Assembly: GCF_022869785.1 (NCBI RefSeq)
Contig: NZ_CP094997.1
Span: 1,860,001-1,924,000, forward strand
Source of the DNA: Dyadobacter chenwenxiniae
GTDB taxonomy: Bacteria > Bacteroidota > Bacteroidia > Cytophagales > Spirosomataceae
Length of the DNA: 64,000 bases
Reading direction: 5' to 3'
Shown here: positions 36,182-45,800 of the stretch, piece by piece
How the letters are laid out: each line of letters opens with the position of its first letter
How positions within the stretch are numbered: position 1 is the first letter of the stretch
Notes under the pieces: model-generated
Told to the model about the DNA's origin: nothing
Seen by the model: only the letters and a program-made list of their open reading frames with translations
The model's database searches: none
Program-made: the position numbers and the translations under genes

Positions 36182-37444
36182 ATGTCAGAAACCCCAAAAA
36201 CCACTTTTACCGGCTATGAAAAGTTTATTATAGCCGTTCTTGCTACTTTACAATTTACTATTGTTCTGGATTTCATGGTCCTTTCGCCGCTGGGTTACAT
36301 CCTGCTCGACAAGCTTGATATTAGCACCAGCCAGTTCGGATTTGTCGTATCCGCATATGCTTTCAGTGCAGGAGCGGCGGGATTACTTACCGCTGGCTTT
36401 GCGGACAGGTTTGATCGCAAAAAAATGCTCCTTTTCTTCTATGCCGGCTTTATGGTTGGTACTTTTCTGTGCGGCATTGCGCCAACTTATCATTTTTTGC
36501 TCATGGCGCGCGTCTTCACAGGACTTTTTGGCGGCGTGATCGGATCCATCAGCTTTGCGATCATCACAGATTTGTTCCCGATCAATATGCGTGGACGTGT
36601 GATGGGATTTGTGCAAATGGCCTTTGCCAGCAGCCAGGTTTTGGGAATTCCCATCGGGCTCTACCTTGCGAAGGAGTTCAGCTGGCATGCCCCTTTTTTA
36701 ATGATCGTTGGTTTAAGCGTAATTGTCGGGTTACTTATCGTGACTTACATGAAGCCTATCAATGCACATTTGAAAATCCAGACACAGCGGAATGCATTCC
36801 AGCATTTGGGCAAAACATTGTCTCGCCCGGACTATCTTCAAGCTTTTGCAGCAACGACATTATTGGCAACCGGAGGTTTCATGCTGATGCCTTTCGGGAC
36901 AGCTTATGGCGTGAATAACCTGGGCATCCACGAAGCGCAACTTCCTACATTGTATATGATCACCGGACTCTGTATGCTCGTCTTCAGTCCGTTCATCGGG
37001 AAGCTCAGTGACAAGATCGGGAAGTATAAAGTTTTCCTCGCCGGTTCTGCAATCACTTGCGTGATGACGCTCATTTATTGTAACCTGAGCGTGACGCCAC
37101 TTTGGATTATTATTATTTTGAACGTGCTGCTTTTCGTCGGCATAACCGGCAGGATGATCTCAGCTTCGGCTCTGATGACAGCCGTGCCGGAGCCACAGGA
37201 CCGCGGTGCATTTATGGGAATCAACTCCTCGATCCAACAAATAGCGGGCGGACTTGCATCGCTACTGGCAGGATTTATCGTCTCCGAGACGAGCACCGGA
37301 TTCATAGAACATTATCCGACATTAGGGAATGTGGTTGTTTTTGCTGTCGTCATAACTGCCTTTTTAATGTACAGGATTCATAAATATGTTACTGCGAAAC
37401 TGCTAGCGGCTGCACCGGACGCAGAGGTGAAGCCTACTGTATAG
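36182..37444 (+). CDS. MFS efflux transporter (DHA1-like)
   Basis: 420 residues, 12 TM helices. Motif A is GFADRFDRKKML after TM2, and the second-half copy is GKLSDKIGKYKVF. TM1 carries FTIVLDFMVLSPL, an acidic residue found in drug:H+ antiporters of the DHA1 group. The upstream TetR gene supports a drug or metabolite export role. Substrate unknown. Confidence 0.87.
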   Translation: MSETPKTTFTGYEKFIIAVLATLQFTIVLDFMVLSPLGYILLDKLDISTSQFGFVVSAYAFSAGAAGLLTAGFADRFDRKKMLLFFYAGFMVGTFLCGIAPTYHFLLMARVFTGLFGGVIGSISFAIITDLFPINMRGRVMGFVQMAFASSQVLGIPIGLYLAKEFSWHAPFLMIVGLSVIVGLLIVTYMKPINAHLKIQTQRNAFQHLGKTLSRPDYLQAFAATTLLATGGFMLMPFGTAYGVNNLGIHEAQLPTLYMITGLCMLVFSPFIGKLSDKIGKYKVFLAGSAITCVMTLIYCNLSVTPLWIIIILNVLLFVGITGRMISASALMTAVPEPQDRGAFMGINSSIQQIAGGLASLLAGFIVSETSTGFIEHYPTLGNVVVFAVVITAFLMYRIHKYVTAKLLAAAPDAEVKPTV

Positions 37445-37479
37445 GCTCGGTAAGAGTCGAACCCAATCAAGCTACCCCC

Positions 37480-37553
37480 CTTGTCAGCCTGAGCGGAGTC
37501 GAAAGCGCGTTACCAAGGAGTAACGTGCCTTCGTCTCCGCTCAGGCTGACAAG
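37480..37553. repeat. 74-base hairpin repeat upstream of the ParA gene
   Basis: A perfect 19-bp outer stem (CTTGTCAGCCTGAGCGGAG at 37480-37498 with 37535-37553) encloses a second stem of GCGTTAC/GTAACGTGC type. The same core (CTGAGCGGAGTCGAA, then GCGCGTTACC) recurs at 38849-38936. It resembles the REP-like hairpins seen in many Bacteroidota genomes. It may be a terminator after the MFS gene, but it lacks a T-run. Confidence 0.8.
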
Positions 37554-37766
37554 TTTATTAACGTACTGGAAATAAGCAACTTTAATAATTTTTAGAAATA
37601 AATTCATTTAATACTAATTATTCTTTTAAAAAGATTGATACATTTACAAAGCAAAAAACTTTTGTGACTTTCTATTTATATGGATTAGGTATAAATTTAT
37701 TTTACGTTTATTTACATATCAAACTTGAAATAAACTATTATCTTTTTATACTTATAATACTTTTAA
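37554..37766. other. AT-rich region upstream of ParA, possible partition or promoter site
   Basis: 213 bases, clearly richer in A+T than its surroundings, with no ORF. I see no exact TAnnTTTG and no regular iteron. For a plasmid-type ParA/RHH pair the centromere and autoregulated promoter normally lie directly upstream, so this is where they would be. That is inference. Confidence 0.4.
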
Positions 37767-38531
37767 ATGAAAATCATCAGTATTGTCAACAACAAAGGCG
37801 GTGTGGGAAAGACCACTTCGGCTCAAAGTATTGCTGCCGGTCTCAGCAAATTTGCCAATGCAAGAGTGTTGGTAATTGACCTGGATGCACAGGCCAGTCT
37901 TACCAAAAGTTTCGGCATTCAACACGCCGGACTCAAAAAAGACAGCGGCTCGTTCATCACCGGCGAATATGAATTTGATGAGATCGTCAAGCGGGTTGGG
38001 GATATTGATGTGTTGCCGGGATCGGCGGAACTGATACACCGCGAAGACACGATTAAGGCTGCCCCGGTTTTTCCGTTCAACCTGAAAATTGCATTGGAAA
38101 AAATAAAGGACCGTTACGATTTCGTGATCATTGACTGCCCGCCTGCACTTTACGGGAACACGCGGTTGGCGCTTGTTTCGTGCCATCAATATTATGTACC
38201 GTTGCAGGCTGAGTTTTTGAGTTATGAAGGTCTCCGCAACTTTTTGGTTTACTCAGCAGAGATCAAGAAAATTAGCCCGAGTACAAATCTGGGCGGTGTC
38301 TTCGCAACGAGATATAACCCGAAGATTAGAAAAAAGATCAGCCATGAACTGATCAATGCCACGAAAGAACAACTTGGCGACGTGTTCATGACATCCTATA
38401 TCCGTGACAACATTGCGCTTTCCGAAGCACAGGCAAACGGAACAACCATATTTGATTATGCACCGAACAGCAATGGGGCCGAAGACTATTACAAATTGAC
38501 AAGAGAAATTTTAGAACGAATCAATAACTGA
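37767..38531 (+). CDS. parA: ParA-family partition ATPase
   Basis: 254 residues. The deviant Walker A is KGGVGKTT (10-17), with DLDAQASL and DCPPAL following. There is no N-terminal DNA-binding extension, so it is the small type Ib class (about 200-260 residues). The next gene, 4 bases on, is a ribbon-helix-helix-like protein, as in ParA/ParG-type plasmid partition. Its place on a chromosome-like contig suggests a captured element or a role in positioning something other than a plasmid. Confidence 0.9.
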   Translation: MKIISIVNNKGGVGKTTSAQSIAAGLSKFANARVLVIDLDAQASLTKSFGIQHAGLKKDSGSFITGEYEFDEIVKRVGDIDVLPGSAELIHREDTIKAAPVFPFNLKIALEKIKDRYDFVIIDCPPALYGNTRLALVSCHQYYVPLQAEFLSYEGLRNFLVYSAEIKKISPSTNLGGVFATRYNPKIRKKISHELINATKEQLGDVFMTSYIRDNIALSEAQANGTTIFDYAPNSNGAEDYYKLTREILERINN

Positions 38532-38535
38532 CACG

Positions 38536-38838
38536 ATGGCTAAGGAAAGGAAATTTGAGTTTGCACCGCTTCCGCTGGTTGCTGACATTCAGGAGGAGCT
38601 TGATAACAATAAACCCAGTGAGGCGGCAGACGGTGCACCTACGAAAGTAACTTTTGACTGTGATTACATCCTGATGGAAAACATGAAAGATTACGGTTAC
38701 TGGGAAGGTCTCACGCAAAAGGACATCATTCTCGAATCCCTGAAACTCTATTTCCAAGACAAAGAAATCCGTCCAAGACCAGACAAAATAAGAAACCGCA
38801 CGAAAGTAGGCCGCAAGCCGAAATCGGTCAGTGAGTAA
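38536..38838 (+). CDS. Ribbon-helix-helix-like partner of ParA
   Basis: 100 residues. The N-terminus is disordered-looking (about 1-35). The middle (about 37-75) has a strand (KVTFDCDYILMENMKD), a turn and the helix GLTQKDIILESLKLYFQ, as in RHH proteins that bind a centromere as dimers. The basic C-terminus RNRTKVGRKPK could contact DNA. No known family was assigned. Confidence 0.7.
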   Translation: MAKERKFEFAPLPLVADIQEELDNNKPSEAADGAPTKVTFDCDYILMENMKDYGYWEGLTQKDIILESLKLYFQDKEIRPRPDKIRNRTKVGRKPKSVSE

Positions 38839-38848
38839 AATGGCGACC

Positions 38849-38936
38849 CTGTCCGCCTGAGCGGAGTCGAAGGCGCGTTACCGAGAAGTGACGCGCCTTC
38901 AACCGCCCGGCGTACCGGGCCGCTCAGGCAGACAAG
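38849..38936. repeat. 88-base hairpin repeat downstream of the ParA/RHH pair
   Basis: A relative of the 37480-37553 hairpin: the arm CGCCTGAGCGG pairs with CCGCTCAGGC. The inner stem GAAGGCGCGTTAC pairs with GTGACGCGCCTTC. The right arm carries an extra GC-rich insertion (CCCGGCGTACCGGG) of about 15 bases. It lies between convergent genes. Confidence 0.75.
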
Positions 38937-38955
38937 TGCATAAACCTTTCGCTTT

Positions 38956-40770
38956 TTACTCAATCAGCAACTTCCCGGCCACTTCCCGCCCACCATTGCT
39001 GAACCGATACAAATACAAACCTGCGCTCTTCTGAACGTTCAGTTCAGTTTGGTTTTCGAAATGCTTATCCAACACTTTTCTGCCGTTGATATCAAACAAT
39101 GTGAAAAGTGACCTCCCGCCCAGCTTCGTTTTTATTTTCACAAAACCTTTTGCTGGATTCGGCGACACTTGTAAGATTTCGTCGGAAGGGTTTTCAACCG
39201 CCAGGATGGGATCTACTCGCACTTCCGTTGTGGCAAAAGCTGTGCAGCCGTTGATATCAACCACTTTTACTTCATAAGTGCCCGCATTTGCGACAGTCGC
39301 ATTCTCGATCAGCGAAACCTGAACTTGGGAAAGATAGCCGCCGGGGCCATTCCAAAAATAGGAAATGCCTCCGCTTGCAGCAATTTCAATGGTCGCTTTC
39401 TCAAAATATGGTCCTGTGTTGGTAGCAGAAGCTTTTGGCTGTTCAAAAACTGTGATTTGCGCGCTCGCAGTCAAGTTGGGCTGGCCAGTGGTTTTACAGG
39501 TGGCGGAATAGCTGGTTGTTTTCTCCGGCTTAACGTTAATGGAGATACCCGTTTCGCTGGTCGACCAAGTTATATCTCCCCGGCAACCCGACGCAGTAAT
39601 TACACTGAACTCCCCAGGACAAATGCTTGCATCGGAAACTTTTAACTCGAAAGCCTGCGGAGAATTACTTTTGACTAATGTCCATTGAACGGCCTTAGTG
39701 CGCTGATCTTCCATCTTTTCACGCCTGCTTAAAAGTGTTGTGTCGAAAACGGAAGCAAGCAATGTGCCCTCAGCTTCCTGCATATCAGCCGCATTCAGCC
39801 TTATTTCATTTCCCGTTTTTATCAATTTTTTATCCAAAAACCATTCTACTTTCAAGCTGCTTGGCTCGGGTTCAACAAGTTCGAGTCTGAATGTTGTAGG
39901 GTCTCCTTGCAGCACAATTTCCCGCGTGTTTTCCGGAAATGACCGATCAATCGGACTGACAATTTGCAAGATCCGCTCGGCCGTTGCCTCCTTGCAAACT
40001 GCACAAAATGGTCGATCGAGATATTCCATGAGGCAATTTGCATGTGTGGGCTTAAACCACTTTGCGGCCTCCCCTTCTCCATGGGGAAAAACGCCAATGT
40101 TTGTTTCGTTCAGCCAGTTTTTCCATTTTACTGTCGCCGGGTCGCTGATCGCGGTCATATTCGCTGCCTCCCAACCATATTGGGGGCCTGCCCAATATTC
40201 ATCGTTAAGCGCAGAAAAAGTGTGTCCGATTTCATGCACGCCAATCGTATTTGCAGTTGTATGCAATGTGTGGACCGCGATGCCACCGCCCGAACCACCG
40301 TAAAACGGCGTATTGACCAACATCACCACCAGATCGGCCGTTGGCATATTATAGGCGAGCACATCAGTAAGCCTCTGATAATTCTGCACAACCACCAGCC
40401 GGTGAATGTATTCACCAAAACTGGCTCCGTAGTAAGTGTCTTTCTTACCAACCGGCTGATCGGGATAAGCATCCGGCGCGTTTCCGGGATTACTCACGCC
40501 ACTTTCTTTGGAAGGCGTAGCAATGGAGAAGAAGTTGAAATAGTTGCGGTAAGCATTGTACGGCGCATAATTGAGAAAGAAATCAGCGAATTTTCTGGCC
40601 TCTTCCGTAAAATTCGGCAGCTCTGCCTGCGTAAAGCCATCGCCTAAAATCACCACATTAACCCGATTGTCGATCGACCCGTGCTTGTAAATGGTATCGA
40701 CTTTGAAAGTCTGGGAAAAAGAGTTGAAAGAAAAGAGTAAAACAAGTGCAAGGGTAAAAAGTCTGGTCAT
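38956..40770 (-). CDS. Secreted M64-family metallopeptidase with T9SS tail
   Basis: 604 residues. Signal peptide MTRLFTLALVLLFSFNSFS. The zinc site is HEIGHTFSALNDEYW (about 178-192), the HExxH of IgA-protease-type M64 enzymes. Ig-like and PKD-like domains (about 385-500) follow. The last 80 residues are a type IX secretion C-terminal domain (PNPAKGFVKIKTKL, LFDINGRKVL, AGLYLYRF), so it is exported across the outer membrane and probably surface-anchored. The upstream lipoprotein stop abuts its start. Confidence 0.92.
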   Translation of the reverse strand: MTRLFTLALVLLFSFNSFSQTFKVDTIYKHGSIDNRVNVVILGDGFTQAELPNFTEEARKFADFFLNYAPYNAYRNYFNFFSIATPSKESGVSNPGNAPDAYPDQPVGKKDTYYGASFGEYIHRLVVVQNYQRLTDVLAYNMPTADLVVMLVNTPFYGGSGGGIAVHTLHTTANTIGVHEIGHTFSALNDEYWAGPQYGWEAANMTAISDPATVKWKNWLNETNIGVFPHGEGEAAKWFKPTHANCLMEYLDRPFCAVCKEATAERILQIVSPIDRSFPENTREIVLQGDPTTFRLELVEPEPSSLKVEWFLDKKLIKTGNEIRLNAADMQEAEGTLLASVFDTTLLSRREKMEDQRTKAVQWTLVKSNSPQAFELKVSDASICPGEFSVITASGCRGDITWSTSETGISINVKPEKTTSYSATCKTTGQPNLTASAQITVFEQPKASATNTGPYFEKATIEIAASGGISYFWNGPGGYLSQVQVSLIENATVANAGTYEVKVVDINGCTAFATTEVRVDPILAVENPSDEILQVSPNPAKGFVKIKTKLGGRSLFTLFDINGRKVLDKHFENQTELNVQKSAGLYLYRFSNGGREVAGKLLIE

Positions 40771-41265
40771 TTATTTTAAGTTCAGTGTGTAAATTTTAAT
40801 GTTCCCTTTGTCTGGCGTGAGACTATGAATTTCCAGCTTTTCCAACCCATTATCTTTTTGAATACGAACAGAAATATTCCCTTCTTTCGTATGTAAATCC
40901 TGCTTGCTGAGCTTTCCATCCTGGCTCGCGACTTCAACAAATTTATAAAGTGGGTGCTCAAAAACCAGCGGAATCTCCGCGTGACTTACTGAATAGCGTG
41001 GGATCACACTGATCTGGTAAGGACTGTGAACCGGCGTCGCCAGGTTTTTCAACTTCCCGCTTCCTGAAACAGCATTTACCAGCTCAACGATTTCGGTTCT
41101 TCCATCCCGCTTGGTGATCTTAAAATCCAGGAAAAGAATGTGGTTAGCAGCGCCGGGATCATAATTCCGAACATTTTGAAGACTGAGCGTTGACTCGACA
41201 GTCTTACAGCCCAAAAGCTGTGCAGCAATCATAACAGTTAGTAAAAAGCTTTGTCTATTCATCAT
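40771..41265 (-). CDS. Lipoprotein of unknown function
   Basis: About 164 residues. Lipobox LLGC puts the lipidated Cys at about residue 20. The mature chain is beta-rich (HILFLDFKITKR, YQISVIPRYSVS, VSVRIQKDNG-like). Zero bases separate its stop from the M64 start, so they are translationally coupled. Function unknown; it may help surface display of the peptidase, by context only. Confidence 0.7.
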   Translation of the reverse strand: MMNRQSFLLTVMIAAQLLGCKTVESTLSLQNVRNYDPGAANHILFLDFKITKRDGRTEIVELVNAVSGSGKLKNLATPVHSPYQISVIPRYSVSHAEIPLVFEHPLYKFVEVASQDGKLSKQDLHTKEGNISVRIQKDNGLEKLEIHSLTPDKGNIKIYTLNLK

Positions 41266-41310
41266 TATCGCTGACACGAATTCCCGGAAAACGGTTGCAT
41301 TTGATATTCG

Positions 41311-42822
41311 TTATGTCAAAATACTCTTCACAACATTGCCGTGTACATCCGTCAATCTGAACCTTCTGCCCTGAAATTTGTAGGTCAGTTTTTCATGATC
41401 AACGCCCATGAGGTGCATTAATGTGGCCTGAAAATCATGCACATGCACCGGATCTTTGACAATATTGTAACTAAAATCATCCGTTTCCCCAAAGCTGATC
41501 CCGGGCTTCACCCCTGCCCCGGCCATCCACATGGTGAAGCAGCGCGGATGATGGTCGCGGCCATAATCGTCGGCGGTGAGCTTGCCTTGGGAATAAACGG
41601 TCCGCCCGAATTCACCTCCCCAAACCACCAGCGTATCGTCCAATAAACCCCTGCGTTTCAAATCCATGATCAATGCAGCGGTTGCCTGATCCGTATTTTT
41701 ACATTGATGGGCAATGCTTTTGGGTAATCCGCCATGGTTGTCCCAGCCCTGATGATATAGCTGCACAAACTTGACATCTTTCTCCAAAAGCTTTCTCGCG
41801 AGAATGCAATTGGCCGCATATGTTCCTGAATCCCGGCTATCAGGGCCGTAGAGATCAAAAACTTCATCCGGTTCGCCGGCCGTATCCATCACTTCCGGCA
41901 CGGACGTCTGCATGCGGAATGCCATTTCATATTGCGCAATGCGCGCATCCACTTCGGGATCGCCATGAGGCTCGTTTTGCAGCTGATTTAGTTTTGCCAG
42001 ATAATCCAGCATTTCCTTGCGGTCAGCGCCATCATAACCTTCCGGGTTGTTCAAAAAAAGCACGGGATCTTTCCCGGACCTGAACTGAACCCCCTGGTGT
42101 TTGGACGGCAAAAACCCGTTTCCCCAAAGCCTGGCATACAATGGCTGATCTTTGGAGCCGTTTTTGGAAACCAAAACAATAAAGGACGGCAAATTCTGAT
42201 TATCTGTCCCCAAACCGTAACTAACCCAGGAACCAATCGACGGTCTGCCCGGCAGCTGGTTGCCCGTTTGAAAAAAAGTAATGGCCGGATCATGGTTAAT
42301 CGCCTCAGAATAAACCGATTTGATCACGCATAATTCATCGACAACTTTCGCCGTGTAAGGCATTAGCTCGCTCACCCAAGTTCCGCTTTTCCCATGCTGA
42401 TTAAAACTATAAATGGACGGAACCACGGGCAGTGAACTTTGATTTGCGCTCATCCCAGTCAGCCGCTGCCCCTTCCGGACCGAATCAGGCAAGTTCTGGC
42501 CTGCCAGATTGACCAGTTTTGGTTTATAATCGAATGTTTCAAATTGCGAGGGCCCGCCTGCCATGAACAGGTAAACCACTCTTTTGGCCTTCGGAGCAAT
42601 GTGCGGCAACGCTTTCAGGACTTTTTCTTCCAAGGTTTCAGCGCCTTGTCCCGAAGCAGCTCCGGAACCAAAAAGCTTTTGGGCACCTAATAACGATCCC
42701 ATGGCCAGCGCACCCAGCCCGAGCGAGGTTTTGACCAGGAAATTGCGCCTTTCCAGCTTTTTATTTAGTATATCAAATTCAGGGTTATTGATCCTGAATG
42801 GTGCTTCGTGATGGTTTTCCAT
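41311..42822 (-). CDS. DUF1501 (sulfatase-like) protein with Tat signal
   Basis: 503 residues. A twin-arginine signal (ERRNFLVKTSLGLGALAMG, 24-42) sends it folded to the periplasm. The DUF1501 domain shows KRVVYLFMAGGPSQFETFDYKP near 78-99, VVWGGEFGRT near 397-406 and DDYGRDHHP near 414-422, which fit the metal-binding alkaline-phosphatase-like superfamily. It is 3 bases from the next gene, its usual DUF1549/1553 partner. Confidence 0.88.
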   Translation of the reverse strand: MENHHEAPFRINNPEFDILNKKLERRNFLVKTSLGLGALAMGSLLGAQKLFGSGAASGQGAETLEEKVLKALPHIAPKAKRVVYLFMAGGPSQFETFDYKPKLVNLAGQNLPDSVRKGQRLTGMSANQSSLPVVPSIYSFNQHGKSGTWVSELMPYTAKVVDELCVIKSVYSEAINHDPAITFFQTGNQLPGRPSIGSWVSYGLGTDNQNLPSFIVLVSKNGSKDQPLYARLWGNGFLPSKHQGVQFRSGKDPVLFLNNPEGYDGADRKEMLDYLAKLNQLQNEPHGDPEVDARIAQYEMAFRMQTSVPEVMDTAGEPDEVFDLYGPDSRDSGTYAANCILARKLLEKDVKFVQLYHQGWDNHGGLPKSIAHQCKNTDQATAALIMDLKRRGLLDDTLVVWGGEFGRTVYSQGKLTADDYGRDHHPRCFTMWMAGAGVKPGISFGETDDFSYNIVKDPVHVHDFQATLMHLMGVDHEKLTYKFQGRRFRLTDVHGNVVKSILT

Positions 42823-42825
42823 GGT

Positions 42826-45800
42826 TCATCGCTTGGTTAGGGATGCATCCGAGTTCAAAATGGTGCTCGCAACAACCGCATGAGCTGCTATAAGTGCGAA
42901 ATCCATTTTTTTATCGCTGACAAATTGCCCTTCGGCAAGCCAGCCGGCCGCTTTTCCCGGGTTCTTTCTGAATTTTTCCAACTGTTTTTTGTGCAACTCA
43001 GCCAGCAAAAAGACCTCTTTTTGAGACGGTTTCCTTCCGGTTAATTTACGATAACTCGTGATAATCGCATCATTTGCATTCCTGGCTGCTGCCATTTGCT
43101 GCCCCATTACTTTCATTGCTTCATTGAATGTTGGATCATTTAATGTCACCAGCGCTTGCAGCGGCGTGTTGGTTTTTTGCCTTCTTACTACACAAAAACT
43201 CCTTGAAGTTGCATCAAATGTTGAGAGTGTCGGATTGGGAACGGATCTTTTCGTTATTACATACAAACTTCGACGATAGACCGCATCCCCCGAGTCGCGC
43301 TGATAATGTGTGTTGTTGATCTCCCAAAGTCCCTCAGGCTGGTAAGGCTTTACGCTCTTTCCACCTATCTTTTTATTGATTAATCCGCTCGCAGCCAAAG
43401 CATTATCCCGGATCATTTCCGCCGTGAGCCTGTTAGCCGGGCTGTGAGACAGCAACCGGTTTTCAGGATCCTTCTCCCGAATTTCTGGCGAAGCATCCGA
43501 TCGCTGCCGGTAAGTGGCCGACATCACAATGAGTTTGTTGAGCTTTTTCACATTCCAACCCGATTCCTGAAACTCAATTGCCAGCCAGTCCAGCAATTCC
43601 GGATGGCTCGGCATCTCTCCCTGGTTACCAAAATCTTCCGTTGTTTTCACCAGTCCGGTGCCAAAGTAATTTTGCCAAAACCGGTTCACCGCAACCCGTG
43701 CAGTTAGCGGGTTATCTTTGCTCGTGAGCCATTGCGCCAACCCATATCTGTTCCTGGGTAAAGTTTTGGGGAATGCCAATATTGATTTGGGTGTATTTGG
43801 AAAAACCTCTTCCCCGAAAGCATCATAATTTCCGCGAAGCAGAACGTGCGCCTTTTTCCGTTTCGGCATTTCCTGCATGACCATTAATTCCCTGATTTGC
43901 TCGGCCGAATCAGCCAGCACAGTGCGGATTTTTCGAAGGTCTTTTTCCGCATCGATAACCGATTGAGAAACAGCCGATAAATAGTAATCTTTCAGCACAT
44001 TGAGTTGTTTGTCGGACATTGTATTTTTATCCGAAGAAGCGATTGCTTTCCATTCATTCTTCCCTGCAAGAATTTCTATTTCGAATGGGGTCAATGCCCG
44101 GTTATAAACGACAATGTCGTCTGCGAGCCCATTTTTAAAGCCGTTCCCGCGCCACCAGGCACCAACCTGTAATCCGGGCTGCACTTTGGATTTGAACAAG
44201 ATGTCTTTTGTCAGCTGATCCATCTCCGTTTCCATTGCCACTTCGGCACCGTCCATAAACAGCTTAAAACCAGCCGCTTTGGATGAACCATCATAGGTGA
44301 TCGTCAATTGGATCCATTTGCCCCTGGGCACATCACTTTTCGACACTTTTGCAACCGCATTGGAGGGCGCTGTGTGCGCCATATTCAGTTCCAGCTTATT
44401 GTTTTTTAAGTACAAATGGTATCCCCGAAAGTTGTAAAGCCGTTCGGCCTGGCTCTTATGTAAAATCACGCCCTCTTTCATTTCCTTAGGCACATTCACC
44501 CAAATTCCTACGCTAAACGGCTCCGACCGTCTGAAAACACCAATCTGATTTAAATCCAAATATACATCGCCATCAAAACGCATTGCATAGCCCTCTCCAT
44601 GAGTTTCAAAAACGGGTTTGTCGCCAGTCATGCCCGATTCACGTTTCATGATTCCTGCCTGCTTCGAATTTATATCATTGGTCAGGTTTTGACGCGCTAA
44701 TGTGTTTTTATCAAATGAAAAATGCGCTTGCAAACCGGCTGACGGAATTTTGTCATGGGCTAACTTCTTCAAACCACCACCGTCCAACCATTTTTCAAAA
44801 CCTGCCTGATCATTGTTTTTGCTTTGCGAGACCATTCCCTGCTGTTCCGTTTCGCGCGCTTTCAGGAATTTCAGCATTTTCTCCTGCTCTTCCGTGGGCA
44901 GCATTAATGTTGGTGTGGGAAGTGCGTCGTCCCAGGAGATTTGGCCGGCCTCTTTTACATTATTGAAAAAACTGAACAGTTCGTAGTAGTTCTTTTGAGA
45001 GACAGGATCGTATTTATGGTCATGGCATTTGGCACAACCTACTGAAATTCCGAGCATTGCATCACCAAATGTATTTGTCCTGTCCACCACATATTCGGTC
45101 TGAAATTCCTCTTCGATAATCCCGCCTTCCATATTTTGCTGATGGTTCCGGTTGAAAGCTGTTGCGATGAGCATATCCCTGGTTGGCCTTGGCATGAGGT
45201 CGCCTGCCAACTGCCAGTGCAGGAACTTGTCGTAAGGAAAGTTCCGGTTAAAGGCACCAATCACCCAGTCCCGGTAAGGCGACATATCACGTAACCGATC
45301 GACGGTGTAACCGTGCGAGTCTGCAAAACGCGCGAGATCAAGCCAATCCACGGCCATCTTCTCGCCGTAATGCGGCGATCTCATGAGCCGGTCAACTTGT
45401 TTTTCGTAAGCATTACCTGACTTATCATTCAAAAAAGCATCGATTTCAGCAATTGTTGGCGGCAAACCGGTCAGGTCGAGCGATAACCTGCGTAGAAGGA
45501 GCTCTTTACCGGCTTCGGCAGATGGCTTAAAATTTTCAGTTTCAAGCTTTGCCAGAATGAAATTATCAATCGGATTTTTCGTCCAATCCTTGCTTTTCAC
45601 TTCCGGGACTTCTGTTTTTTCAGGTTTTACAAATGCCCAATGTGGCTTATATGCAGCGCCGTCTCTGATCCATTTAACCAAAATGGCCTTCTCTTTTGCA
45701 CTCAGATTCAGGTGCGAAGCAGGCGTCGGCATCATATACTCCGGATCTTGTGAAAGAATGCGGTGAAAGACCTCGCTGTTTTTGAGATCGCCAGGATTAA

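Noticed and set aside
37554..37766. Plasmid replication origin
   Set aside because: AT-rich, but no iterons, no replication-initiator gene and no DnaA-box cluster could be seen.
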